DNA of 64,000 nt from DAIOEK01 sp963828285 (GCA_963828285.1 CAWHEB010000008.1:186001-250000); one strand, 5' to 3'; numbered from the stretch's first letter, positions 1-9,599 are shown. Notes: generated by a model from the sequence alone, not told the origin. A program made the numbers and translations.

Positions 1-2838
1 TCGTTGTGGATACGACCGCACCGGAAACAGGCTTGTCTGGCGGTCCAACCGACCCAATGGACAACAGTAACGTCACATTCACCCTCTTCGGTTATGATGA
101 TCCCGGCAGTGGTATCGCCAGCTTCGAATGCGTTCTGGACGGAGTCGTCTTCAGCGCATGTACCAGCCCTGTTAATTACACCGGATTGGCTGAGGGTAGC
201 CATACCTTCCAGGTACAAGCCATCGACAACGCCGGATGGACCGATCCCACCCCAGCAAGCTACACCTGGCTGGTGGATACGGTTGATCCCACCACCACCA
301 TTACCGGCAATCCAACCAATCCATCTGCCAGCACCAGCGCCACCTTCACCTTTACCGGTGCAGATCCGGGCGGCAGCGGTGTGGCCAGCTTTGAATGCGA
401 CCTGGATGGCGCAGGTTTTAGCGCCTGTTCGAGCGGACAGAATTACAGCGGACTAGCCAACGGCAGTCACACCTTCCAGGTGAGCGCTGTGGACAATGCC
501 GGGAACACAGATGCCACTCCCGCCAGTTATACCTGGGTGGTGGACGCGGCCGCACCCGATACGATCATTGACAGCACTCCGGTTGACCCGACCGACAGCA
601 CCAGCGCGACCTTCACCTTCCACGGAGATGACGGCAGCTGGCACGGGTGTTGCCAGTTTCGAGTGCGATATGGGCAGCGGCTACAGCACCTGCAGCAGTC
701 CGAGCACCTATAGCGGACTGTCCGAAGGCAGCCACACCTTCCGGGTACGGGCGATCGATACGCTTGGGAACACCGACGCGACGCCTGATTCCTACACCTG
801 GACCGTGGATACTACCGGACCCACAGGGGTGATCAGTTCCTCCGCATCAGACCCGACCCGGGACTCACCTATTCCGGTCACGATCACCTTTGACGAACCG
901 GTCTGTGATTTTGATCCGGCGGCCGATCTCACGCTGACCAATGCCACCACCAGCGCACTGACCTCCGGTGCAGATGGTTCGAGTGTGTACACCTTCGATC
1001 TGACCCCATCCGCGCAGGGACTGGTGAGTGTCTATTTGAATGCCGGGACGGTTTATGACGGCGATTGCATCACTTCGCTGAATACCAATCCCGCAGATTC
1101 GGATACCTTCAGCATCACCTACGATTCGGACAACCCCACCGTAACGATCGAACAGGCAAGTGGACAGAGCGACCCGACCAATGCAAGTCCGATCAACTTC
1201 ACCGCGACATTCAATGAAGATGTGACCGGTTTGAGCGGACCTGAAATTGACCTGAGCGCCAGCACCGCACCGGGGACACTCAGTGCGGTCGTCACCGGCA
1301 GCGGCACGACCTACAACGTAGCTGTCAGCGGCATGACCGGGAATGGGACAATAATTGCGACCATCCCGGGTGGGGGTGCAAGTGACGAAGCCGGAAATCT
1401 CAGCCTTAACTCCACATCCATGGATAACACGGTCACCTACATCTCCGGTCCGTTTGGTGTGACCGTCGAACAGGCGGTCGGGCAAACCGACCCGACGAAT
1501 ACTGCGCCGGTCAACTTCACCGCAACATTCAGCCGGATGATCGATATAGTCACCTTCACCGCAGCAGATATCACCCTGGGCGGCACCGCACCCGGCACCA
1601 TGACTGCCAACATTACTGAAATTGCCCCCAATGATGGGACCACTTTCAATATCGCCGTCAGCGGAATGAGCGGCACGGGGACCGTCAGCGCATCCATCGC
1701 GGCGAACCGGGTTCAAGAACTGGCGACCAACGAGAATGAAGCCAGCACGTCCACGGATAACACCGTACTGTATGACCCCGGGATTCCATCCATATCGGGG
1801 ACCAACCTGAGAGTGACCTTATCCCCCGGACCGAACATGATCACGGTGCGATTCAACGAGAACGTTTACGACGATCCGGCAAGCGACACGGGAGCGGACG
1901 ATGTGACCAACCCCGGAAATTATTATCTGCTCAACAAAGGCGCCAACGGCGTCAGTGAACGGAGTGCCTGCAATGTGAATCCGCAGCCGGGGGATGATGT
2001 GTACATCACCGTCGATGCTGTGGCATACGATGATACGACCTTTACTGCCACCCTTTCGATCAACGGCGGGGTCAGATTACCGGTGGGCAGCTATGAGCTG
2101 TTCGTATGCGGTACCACCTCGATCGTCGACCTGGCAGGGAACGCCATCAATAACGGACTATCCGATTACACCTACAATTTCAGGGTCATCAGCGCCAGAG
2201 CCAGCCTGCCGAATACCGGCTTCACCCCCGGACGGGTGACGGTTCTGGACATCCAACCGGAAAGCAAAACCTACAGCAATGAAGGCATGTGGGTGGAGAT
2301 CCCGGCATTGGGAGTGAAGCAATCCGTTGTGGGTGTTCCCGAAACGGACGGCTGGGATGTAAGCTGGCTGGGTGACCAGATCGGTTATCTGAACGGAACA
2401 GCCTACCCCACCTGGGCGGGGAATTCCGTGCTGACCGGTCACGGCACGAACAGCATCGGCGAACCCGGCCCGTTCGCGAAGCTCGGCTCCCTGAAATGGG
2501 GAGACCGGGTGGTCATCCACGCCTTCGGGCAGGACTATATCTACGAGGTGCGGTCGGTGGATCGCTGGACGGATCCGAAGGACACCCGGATGCTGGAGAA
2601 GCATGAGGAACTGCCGTGGGTGACGTTGATCACCTGCACGGGATATGACGAGAAAACGGGGACTTACCGCTGGCGCACGGTGGTGCGGGCGGTACAGATC
2701 AGAGTTAGAAGAGAATTAAGATTAAGAGAGAGCGGCATACGCCGCTCTCTGGTTTTTAAGGGGGTGGGGGTGAGAGGGATAACGAGGATGACCAATAAAG
2801 AATTATTTTTCTTTTTTTCCAGAAGGTATTGGGGGTAA
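1..2838 (+). CDS. Ig-repeat surface protein with C-terminal sortase domain (5' partial, frameshifted)
   Basis: The reading frame is open at the left edge, so the N-terminus lies outside the window. Three tandem units of about 89 residues (SFEC, SxCSSP, GLxEGSHTFxV, ASYTW, VDT signatures) are followed by Big/BapA-like Ig domains and, from about nt 2270, a sortase domain. Its catalytic residues are visible as His in TGHG, Cys in LITCTGYD and Arg in YRWRTVVRA. An LPNTG sorting-signal motif (nt 2206-2220) sits directly before the sortase domain. A single extra T at nt 639 shifts the frame; the Ig unit continues perfectly in the other frame, so this is probably a sequencing error. The frame has no stop before the terminator hairpin at 2727-2757 and runs on to 2838, so the last ~45 residues are doubtful. 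The protein is probably an exported cell-envelope protein; its ligand is unknown. Confidence 0.8.
6..804 (+). repeat. Three tandem ~267-bp repeats encoding Ig-like units
   Basis: Units begin at the GTG-GAT/GAC (VDT/VDA) codons at nt 6, 273, 540 and end before the same motif at 805. Spacings are 267, 267 and 265, the last including the extra base at 639. Each unit encodes SFEC...SxCxSP...Y.GL..GSHTF.V.A.D..GNTD.TP.SYTW. They are recently diverged copies, and more copies probably lie upstream of the window. Confidence 0.85.
2727..2757 (+). terminator. Intrinsic terminator of the sortase gene
   Basis: A perfect 10-bp stem (AGAGAGCGGC / GCCGCTCTCT, loop ATAC) is followed by GG and five T. It lies inside the nominal open reading frame, suggesting the genuine stop codon upstream was lost to an indel. 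Confidence 0.85.
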
Positions 2839-3011
2839 TGTCTCATTTATAATTTTTGCATATCGTGAAGATCGCGAGCCAATGATTGGGCATACCCTAT
2901 TGCTTCACTTCTAGAGAATTGGGTTACTTCATTTACGACTTTCCAGTTCTTCTTTTACGAGATGAAGTAGGTACCTTCTCTGGTTCCAATGTAATAGTTG
3001 AGTTTACAGTT

Positions 3012-3290
3012 TCAATAGGTATCCACGTTTTGTTGAGTATTTTGTGTTTGGGGATCCGTATGTTTAATTAGGCCATCCCAGTAAGGGAGAACGAACATCT
3101 CCATGCTTCCATTATGCTCATAAAAGAATGAGAGAGAGGCATTTTTCTCAATAACATGTCTTCTTGTAACTATATAAAGAAGACTAAGCGCTCTTCTGAA
3201 TAATTCTGCCTTTGTAACACTATCTTGCCGGCAAAGATTATCCAGCCTTGCATGCAAACCGTCATCTAGGTTGACAGTAAACCTTTTCAT
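3012..3290 (-). CDS. Ribbon-helix-helix (CopG/Arc-like) DNA-binding protein
   Basis: A 92-residue protein. The N-terminus (MKRFTVNLDDGLHARLDNL, then VTKAELFRRAL) has the beta-strand plus two-helix pattern of ribbon-helix-helix repressors. The start at 3290 was chosen over an upstream in-frame Met because GGAGGA lies 5 nt before it. The C-terminal half is not recognised. RHH proteins are typically antitoxins or plasmid/island regulators; no toxin partner is adjacent. The ~295 bp upstream is very A+T-rich and probably holds its promoter. Confidence 0.7.
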   Translation of the reverse strand: MKRFTVNLDDGLHARLDNLCRQDSVTKAELFRRALSLLYIVTRRHVIEKNASLSFFYEHNGSMEMFVLPYWDGLIKHTDPQTQNTQQNVDTY

Positions 3291-3585
3291 GATTCCTCCG
3301 GTTGAACAATTACCCAAGCTTTGGGGAAATAGTTTTATCGACATATGGATTATAGGACGGGAAAATCAGAGTTGTCAAGTATACCACCAATTATTACTGC
3401 AATAATTGTCTATTTTCACGTATTATTTACACAATATTTACGGTATTATTCACCGTTATTACAATTATCTAGTTTTTATATGACATTTGTTTAACCTTTG
3501 TAGCACAAGAATTTGTATACTAATAATGGAGGAGAAGCCTAAATTGTAATTGGGTTATACATAATTCTAAAATCACGGAGGTAGA

Positions 3586-3852
3586 ATGTGGCAACCAGGG
3601 AACCCAATTGTAAAAAATGTTACCAAGCTAGATGGGGAAAATCTCCTCGATCATGAGATTCCTAAGGCATTAGTTAATGAACCAAAAGAATCTATTTGGA
3701 AGTACCTACTTGTTACAATAATCATTGCAATCGTTGCTTATTCAGTTCTTTCGAGATGGCAGTATTACGTAGACATTCAAGCCAATCTAACTTGGATTAA
3801 TCCTCACTTTGTTCATCGTTACTATCAGAAGATATTAAAGCTTGCCAGCTAA
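3586..3852 (+). CDS. Small single-TM membrane protein, unknown function (possible frameshift at 3' end)
   Basis: An 88-residue product with a good Shine-Dalgarno (GGAGG at 3577-3581). Residues ~38-58 form one hydrophobic helix (YLLVTIIIAIVAYSVL). No family recognised. Just past the stop, another frame reads SEDIKACQLIREGLYSRMREAW followed by a second hydrophobic helix, ending at 3968. The true protein may therefore be ~127 residues with two TM helices, interrupted by one missing base near 3805-3830. The alternative is a separate 30-residue TM peptide starting at ATG 3876. Confidence 0.5.
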   Translation: MWQPGNPIVKNVTKLDGENLLDHEIPKALVNEPKESIWKYLLVTIIIAIVAYSVLSRWQYYVDIQANLTWINPHFVHRYYQKILKLAS

Positions 3853-4185
3853 TCCGCGAAGGATTGTACTCGCGAATGAGGGAAGCTTGGGGGTTATTCT
3901 CAAATGATGCACTTCTTCTTTCCATTGTTGGTGCGATGTTAGTGTGGATTTTTAAGAGTAAGGAATAAATTAACCTCCAGGGTAATTGCTATTAATTTGA
4001 TTTGCAAAATGAAGCGGATAAGATATGGAAGTAGGTTCAATTTCATTCGCCAATTCACACAACCTTCGTACGAAATTCGATAGTTACACACTTGTTGTAA
4101 ATAAAAGAAGGAGTTTTCGGCTAGACCCCTTCTAAATGAGATTAGGTGGCTTCTCTTCAAAAGACTTTGTTAGTGTTCTTTGTCT

Positions 4186-4410
4186 TTAGGTGGGCACTAA
4201 TTCTTTCCCAAAGCTATCCCGGCTTACGATCCTACCATTCTGGCCTTGAGTGATTCTTTCAACACCATTATTTATTGCTATATCTCGTGCTATTTGATTT
4301 GCTTCTTGTTGAGTGGGTACAACACGTGATGGTTTGTCACCACCTTTGCGTTGAACACCCCAATTTCCATCAGGTCTATGCGTGACCCAGACATTAGGTT
4401 TTTTTGTCAT
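4186..4410 (-). CDS. DUF2188 family protein
   Basis: A 74-residue protein with the DUF2188 pattern: VWVTHRPDGNWGVQRKGG near the N-terminus, a helix with QQEANQIARDIA, and GRIVSRDSFG at the end. The family has no established function and is often found on accessory elements. The start at 4410 is preceded by AAGGAA; an upstream in-frame Met (4449) would add 13 non-conserved residues. Confidence 0.75.
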   Translation of the reverse strand: MTKKPNVWVTHRPDGNWGVQRKGGDKPSRVVPTQQEANQIARDIAINNGVERITQGQNGRIVSRDSFGKELVPT

Positions 4411-4656
4411 TTGTAGTTCCTTTCTTGCTATCCAGCAAACAAATTCCACCTTATCTCACAAATCTACCATATATGTGATTTATATTGATTACATCCCCAT
4501 ATATGGCTATTCTTATTATAGCACAAGTGTTCTCGCAATTAGTCGAAATTCATATATCAGATAGGAATATTAATAAGTTGTTTTTGGGGCAAAATCATCT
4601 TGTCGGAAAATAGAAGGGTAGATTAAAAGAACGAGCAATTTATCATAGGAGGGAAA

Positions 4657-4933
4657 ATGTTTGACAAATCAAGCAACACATATATGGAAGCGGAAAAACT
4701 AATTCTCAAAAAATACGGGGCTGCCTAATAGAATGCTTATCAGTATTGATAAATCTATTACTGAATTTCAACTACCAAATGGGGTAAAGGTGCTAATTCA
4801 AAGTGAAATAATAAGCGATCCAAATCATCCGGGGTTAGATTATCATGTTAGCTATGGTGTTTATCAGGAAACCAATAAACCATTGATTATAGTTATTGCG
4901 GGCATCTCCACTACAATAACTCGGTTTCAATAA
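4657..4933 (+). CDS. Small hypothetical protein (frameshifted)
   Basis: A strong Shine-Dalgarno (AGGAGGG, 4647-4653) precedes ATG 4657. As written, the frame stops after 23 codons. Dropping one G from the GGGG run at 4717-4720 joins it to the next frame, giving ~91 residues (EAEKLILKKYGLPNRML, then LPNGVKVLIQSEII). No family recognised. The joined reading is inferred from the absence of a ribosome site for the second piece and from the same error type elsewhere in the window. Confidence 0.45.
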
Positions 4934-5073
4934 ACAATTCTTGTTTTACTATTATTAGATCGTCTCAATATTTCGTGATTATTTGCTAAATGCAATAATG
5001 CCTAGATAAATGAAGCAGCGAAAAGACGGGGTGGGGGGTCGGACGACGTCCTCAACCCAAACTTTGACTGTTG

Positions 5074-5480
5074 CTATTCTACCTTGATCAACCTAGTCTC
5101 CATCCATTTATAGTATTCCTCGAATGAATAATTACTGAATTTGCATGTTGCAATTTTTTCCGAAATGTGAATCAATTCTTCAAATGACGCATTAAGTGTA
5201 TTACCATTTATTAGTAAGAACATAAGAGTGACCATATTGCTGGTTGCTTGTTTCCGTCATGAAATACATGCCCTTCGTTTATAGTCCAGTTGAGGATCGC
5301 AGCTTTGTGGGCGATAGTAGGATAATTATCTACATCAAAAATTGGGTATTGAATTGCTTCAAGTACCCAATCAAGACTACCAGGATTAATTAAGTTTTCG
5401 ACTCCGAAATATGATCCTCCATACCTCGTTATTAATTCACGGTTTAGTTGAAGGATTAGTTCTTTCGATAAAAATTTCAA
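5074..5480 (-). CDS. Doc/Fic-type (death-on-curing) toxin-like protein, frameshifted
   Basis: Residues 1-80 match the Doc fold: FLSKELILQLNRELITRYGG, GSLDWVLEAIQYP, YPTIAHKAAIL, then HVFHDGNK as the Fic/Doc active-site loop. Doc toxins inactivate EF-Tu by phosphorylation; other Fic proteins AMPylate targets. The usual Arg after GNK is Gln here. One base is missing around 5244-5250; beyond it the last helix resumes in the next frame (MVTLMFLLINGN) and runs to a stop at 5074. It overlaps the upstream 73-residue gene by 4 nt (ATGA), implying translational coupling. Whether it is inactive in the cell depends on whether the indel is real. Confidence 0.6.
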
Positions 5481-5698
5481 CGTTTAGCTAATTCTTTCCA
5501 CAAGCCATCGTATTCTGAAAATGGGTGTTTTTTAATGCCCTCCCAATCAATGAGGTGGGTAGAATAATCCTCGAGGAGTTCACCACATCCATAGTTTGAT
5601 ATGAACCTTAGATTCTTCTCTGAAGATTGAAGGTTTTTTGCCATTAGGTTTTCGGATTCAGCTTGTGTGTAAGACAGGCTATTCGGAATGAGTATCAT
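5477..5698 (-). CDS. Unknown 73-residue protein, upstream partner of the Doc-like gene
   Basis: Not recognised. It starts at 5698 (GGAG 5 nt upstream), 1 nt after the stop of the Ntn hydrolase gene, and overlaps the Doc-like gene by 4 nt. It is small and acidic-helical (YTQAESENLMAKNLQ, then LLEDYSTHLIDWEGIKKHP), with no DNA-binding motif visible. Its position is that of an antitoxin, but the sequence does not resemble Phd. Confidence 0.5.
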   Translation of the reverse strand: MILIPNSLSYTQAESENLMAKNLQSSEKNLRFISNYGCGELLEDYSTHLIDWEGIKKHPFSEYDGLWKELAKR

Positions 5699-5699
5699 G

Positions 5700-6541
5700 T
5701 TAATCTCCACTCTCAGTTGGGTTTACATCACTATTATAATAGTGTTTTCGTTTTATCCATTTAAATCCCTCATGTTTTGTGATTGCAGCAATATCTATAG
5801 ATCCTCCAACTGTTGGTGCACCTGGACTAAATTTTGAATAGTTTATTGTTGTGTCGGCTAAAAATTCTGCAACATCAATTGCATCCTTTATTGGCATTGG
5901 AGCGATAACCATTGGCACAGCGATATTGGTGTTGCAAAATCGATTATTTTATTTATGGTTGGGTCGTCAATCCCACATTCTTTTAACACTATTGGCATTT
6001 TTTGACTATATCCTAAAGATAATCTGGATATTGCTTCTGGCTCACCATTCCAGATCAAACCTGTTTCCTCTTTAGCACGGACACTATCTGGTCCAATTAA
6101 TTTTCCTTCGACAATTTCGAATTTCCATTCTTCCGCAAATGATTCTTCACCCGAATATCCAGCGACTATAAAACCAATACTTGGTTTGGTCTTTTCTGGC
6201 CAAGAAGAAAATGTGGGTTGGTAATTTTCTTTATAGATAAAACCTGCTAATTCATCTGCAATGGTTTTTACATTTATTACTTTGTAATTACCTTTTTCCT
6301 TTTGTATTTTTCTAAAGTCCTTCATCAATGTTGAGATTGATGCTAAACCGATAGATCCACTTCCCCAAGTGATAGTCCCGATAGGTTTTCCTTTACACAA
6401 ATTGAAAAGTTTCTCAGCGTTTTCATATACATTTATTACTCCACCAGGTTTTGATTCAGTCGGTGGGGCAAATATCGTTGCTGCACTATCTGTGGCTAGT
6501 ACAACGCCATCATTTACCTTTAGCGAAATTGCGATTGTCAT
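5700..6541 (-). CDS. Proteasome-like Ntn hydrolase (frameshifted)
   Basis: Starting at 6541 (GAGGA 5 nt upstream) the protein begins Met-Thr. Removal of Met would expose Thr1, as in HslV and proteasome beta subunits. Asp falls at mature position 17 (VVLATDSAAT), and a Lys in NAEKLFNL follows the next strand, the expected layout of the Thr/Asp/Lys catalytic centre. A GSGSIGLAS turn follows. One missing base around 5927-5936 breaks the frame; the remainder (MPIKDAIDVAEFLADTTINYSKFSPG) continues in the next frame to 5700, giving ~280 residues. It probably self-assembles as a protease or amidohydrolase; the substrate is unknown. First gene of the three-gene operon with the 73-residue protein and the Doc-like gene. 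Confidence 0.6.
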
Positions 6542-6790
6542 AAGGTCCTCAATCCTTTTCTTCACATTCCTAATCTTAATCTCAAGCACAATTCTAATAT
6601 ATTGATTTATTAAGTGATTAATAATAAGCTTTAGCTAATATTGCCTAATTACAGTATTTATATATTCAGATTTGCCCAATCAGCTACTTGAATAAATGCT
6701 TTCGCACTCACTCCGAAATTATGGTTCGATGACCTTTTTCGTGGGATGAAGCCTGATATATTACCTACTTGCTTGATCTGTTTCATTAAT

Positions 6791-7352
6791 TCAGCTGTTA
6801 CTGAATTCTACTGGTCGTTCCTGTTCAAATCGCCTTTCACAGAATATTGAAATTAGATGATCGAGTCCTTGGTCATATTCACTTTCAGGTAAATCTGGCA
6901 TTAGAGAGATGATGATAGATTCCAGACAAGTTCGCAGAAGTAGGGCTGTCTCCTGAGGTTCTGAATCCAATAGGGTTATTGCAACTAAAGCGTTGAACTT
7001 CGTGGACAAATCTATTTTTGTTAGCGAATGAATTCTGTGAAATATCGACCACTGACCGTCATCTGCATCAATTTTCTCGCCTCTTTGTGCTTTGTTAACC
7101 TTATCAATCCCCAATTTGAGCAACGTTTTTCCAATGGTCAACCCGGAAGTTTTCTTTTGCTTTTTTATAATTATCCAAAGCGTTTCCGTAATCGTTTACA
7201 TACTCATAAGTCTCTGCCCGTACATAGTAAACCATTCCATCAGATTTATATCTTTGGATCAAATCCCGGAATTCCTTCCCTTTTTCTTTGTCATCGATGA
7301 ATACTTGATTTGCAAACAAAGCTTTTTTCCAGATTCCGCGCCATTCTGACAT
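6791..7352 (-). CDS. TPR-like small protein of unknown function (frameshifted)
   Basis: The start at 7352 is set by GGAGGGGATT before ATG. Residues 1-80 (GIWKKALFANQVFIDDKEKGKEF, YVRAETYEYVNDYGNALDNYKKA) resemble a tetratricopeptide helix pair. The frame stops at ...AQIGD, but removing one base from the CCCC run at 7109-7112 restores AQIGIDKVNKAQRGE and the protein continues for ~100 residues, ending at 6791. Total ~186 residues. No enzyme motif seen; such proteins are usually protein-binding modules. Confidence 0.5.
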
Positions 7353-7477
7353 AATCCCCTCCTGGAAGAATTTTGGTCCGTAAAATTTATTCTTGTGATA
7401 ATAAAGTATCAAATAATCAATAAAATACAACAAGTTGATGAAAATCTTCAGGGTTTGTGGCAATTGATAGATTATCT

Positions 7478-7519
7478 TGGGGGATTGCCGTTGCAGAAGA
7501 TTAGGCAGGTTGGGGATTG
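7478..7519. repeat. Dispersed intergenic repeat fragment, copy 1
   Basis: Contains GGATTGCC and the 15-mer GCAGGTTGGGGATTG (7505-7519), which recurs at 8864-8878 in copy 2. Non-coding. Confidence 0.45.
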
Positions 7520-7580
7520 GATTCGCCTGGAATAACTCTATACTTTTCATAGGGCGGTTTTTTTCACAAAGGAAGACCCA

Positions 7581-8714
7581 ATGAAAGTCAAAAGAATATC
7601 TTCTGTATCCGCGTGCTTGATACTGATCACGCTTGGATTAATTGCATGCAACCCTGGATCATCATCTCCCTCACCTTTGCCTGAAATTTCAACACCATCA
7701 CCCAATCCCGAAACATTATTCCCACTGTCCATCCCCGGCAAATACAACTTTGGCACCCGCCAGAATTTTGAATTCCCCGATCCGGCAAGCCCTGATCGGA
7801 CCATACGACTTTCCGCCTGGTACCCGGCCATTCTGCCCGCTGATGCACCTCCCAGCGAATATAACTTTGATGCCGAACCAGACCGCAGCGGTGCGCCATA
7901 TCCCTTAATCATTTCGTCCTCGAAGGTGGGCAGCATCTTCGGTCCGCACCTGGCTTCGCACGGTTTTGTCGTTGTGGGAGTGAACAGTATGGATTCAAAT
8001 CCAAACTGGGGAAAATGGCTGATCATCCATCCCAAGGATCTGCTGTTTGCGCTGGATCAGGCAGCAAACGAAAAACTGGCAGGTCTGGAAGGGATGATCG
8101 ATGGCGATCATGCCGGCGCAATGGGTTATTCTTTCGACGGTTATAACGCATTGGCTTTAAGTGGAGCCCGGGTAGACCCCGAGTTTTACCAATCGAAATG
8201 TGCTGATCCTTCCAAGTTGGACCCTGCTCCGCCGGATTGGTGGATCAAGTACAACTGCAACATGGATGTGACCTGGGATGAGTTTACAAAACTTGCGGGT
8301 AAAGAGACTACCGCCAGTGATGATGGATTGTGGCAGCCCAGGACCGATGACCGCATTCTGGCAGTCATGCCGATGGCACCTGAAGGTGCATGGTTGTTCG
8401 GGGAGCGCGGTCTGGCTGCTGTGGACCGTCCCACCTTGATCATTGCCGCCGGTGCTGACGAAGTCAACATCTATGATCTGGAAGCGGTGTATATCTATGA
8501 GCATCTGGGTGTCAAAGATAAACGAATGATCACCTTCATTGGTGAAGAGCATGGGATGATCGAGAGCGATCTGCCGGTAGTGGAAATGAAGCATTTCGCG
8601 GCAGCATTTTTTGGCTTTTACCTGCAGGGCAATGAAAGTTACAAAGAGTATTTCTCTGAAGAGTTTGTTACAGGGCGGGAGAATTTAGCCTGGGGAGTGT
8701 ACCCGGCCAAGTAA
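7581..8714 (+). CDS. Lipoprotein alpha/beta hydrolase, PAF-acetylhydrolase-like
   Basis: A 377-residue protein with a lipoprotein signal (lipobox LIAC, Cys23) and a Pro/Ser-rich linker, then a dienelactone-hydrolase/PAF-acetylhydrolase-type domain: FPDPASPDRTIRLSAWYPA, SHGFVVVGVNS, the nucleophile elbow GYSFDGY, and a late GEEHGMIE that supplies the His. Likely a membrane-anchored extracytoplasmic esterase acting on short-chain esters or phospholipids; the substrate is inferred from family only. AAGGAAG precedes the start. Monocistronic, between repeat-rich intergenic stretches. Confidence 0.75.
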   Translation: MKVKRISSVSACLILITLGLIACNPGSSSPSPLPEISTPSPNPETLFPLSIPGKYNFGTRQNFEFPDPASPDRTIRLSAWYPAILPADAPPSEYNFDAEPDRSGAPYPLIISSSKVGSIFGPHLASHGFVVVGVNSMDSNPNWGKWLIIHPKDLLFALDQAANEKLAGLEGMIDGDHAGAMGYSFDGYNALALSGARVDPEFYQSKCADPSKLDPAPPDWWIKYNCNMDVTWDEFTKLAGKETTASDDGLWQPRTDDRILAVMPMAPEGAWLFGERGLAAVDRPTLIIAAGADEVNIYDLEAVYIYEHLGVKDKRMITFIGEEHGMIESDLPVVEMKHFAAAFFGFYLQGNESYKEYFSEEFVTGRENLAWGVYPAK

Positions 8715-8769
8715 ATCGTTCGCATTGAAATAATATCGGTTTGAGTATACTGAGGGGGATATAGCCGGT

Positions 8770-8880
8770 TGGAGATTGCCACGGTTTAGGTTGGATTGTC
8801 TTGGGGATAGCCCACCTGCACTGCGCAATGCGCAGCACGGCGCAAGTGGCGGCAAAGGATGGAGCAGGTTGGGGATTGCT
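8770..8880. repeat. Dispersed intergenic repeat, copy 2
   Basis: Contains GGAGATTGCC (8771-8780), CCCACCTGCA (8811-8820), the palindromic TGCGCAATGCGCA, GCACGGCGCAAGTG (8835-8848) and GCAGGTTGGGGATTG. The first, second and fourth recur in copy 3, the last in copy 1. A mosaic non-coding repeat family; mobility unknown. Confidence 0.5.
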
Positions 8881-8950
8881 TTGTCGAACTCTGTTCTCCT
8901 CGCAAAGACAAATCAAGATGTGGTAAAAATATCGGGAAAGGAACAATCCC

Positions 8951-9584
8951 ATGAACCTTACAAAAACGAACTCTTCTTTGATCCAAAAATGGGGCGGGAT
9001 CGCTTTACTTATGCTGGCAGCGGCGATCATCGGCTCGGGATTGATCTACCTGACGGGGAATCTACGGGACGCGCTGGGCGTATTCGCTTATTCCATTGCA
9101 GATTTCTTGGCGGGGGCGGTGGTGGCTGGCAGTCTGGTCACCGCGGTGATCGGGCTTCGGGACCGTGTGGGCGAGTCCGCGCCGGGACGGATGAACCTGG
9201 CATTGCTGGCGGCAGTCGCCGCAGCATGCGGATTCGTGGCAGTGGCATCTATCCGCGCAGCCAACCGGCATACCCATCTCATTCATCCTGAACTGCATCT
9301 GGAAGAGTCCGTTGAGGTGTTGACGGTATGGGGCGCTCAGGTGGCAGGGGCGCTCGGAGCAGCCTGGCATTTTCTGGGGTGGGCATGGCTGCTGATCGGG
9401 TCCGCAGGATGGACGACAAAGAGAATTCCACGCGTATTGAGCGGGCTTGTATTTATTGGCCGGCATCAGTTCGCTGCTGGTTTATCTCGTCCCTGAACTG
9501 GAAGCGACAGCCGCGGCGCTGACCGTGATGGTGAGCCTCTGGCAGGGAGTGCTGCTGTTGCAATCCGCGCGGGGGGAGAGATAG
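8951..9584 (+). CDS. Multi-pass membrane protein, unknown (frameshifted)
   Basis: About 210 residues, predicted six hydrophobic helices (e.g. GIALLMLAAAIIGSGLIYL, LLAAVAAACGFVAVASI). An extra base near 9442-9447 shifts the frame; the last helices (ISSLLVYLVPELEATAAALTV) continue in the next frame to TAG at 9582-9584. AAGGAA lies before the start. The length and topology resemble DUF4386-type proteins, but no signature is clear. Confidence 0.55.
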
Positions 9585-9599
9585 GATTGGATTAGCGGG

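Noticed and set aside
865..1716. Long minus-strand open frame inside the Ig-repeat gene
   Set aside because: Antisense shadow of a repetitive, stop-poor coding region; no ribosome site or recognisable domain.
2886..3071. Short plus-strand frame overlapping the RHH gene
   Set aside because: No ribosome site, and it overlaps the end of the better-supported minus-strand gene.
3939..4160. Minus-strand 73-residue frame
   Set aside because: No Shine-Dalgarno, no conserved motif, low-complexity A+T-rich translation.
4990..5060. GC-rich stretch with GGGGTGGGGGG considered as an attachment site or G-quadruplex
   Set aside because: Only a single run cluster, no repeated copy and no integrase nearby.
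5851..6605. Plus-strand frames opposite the Ntn hydrolase
   Set aside because: Hydrophobic antisense translations; the minus-strand gene has a start signal and catalytic motifs.
7547..8035. Minus-strand 162-residue frame over the lipoprotein hydrolase
   Set aside because: Shadow of a clearly conserved plus-strand gene.
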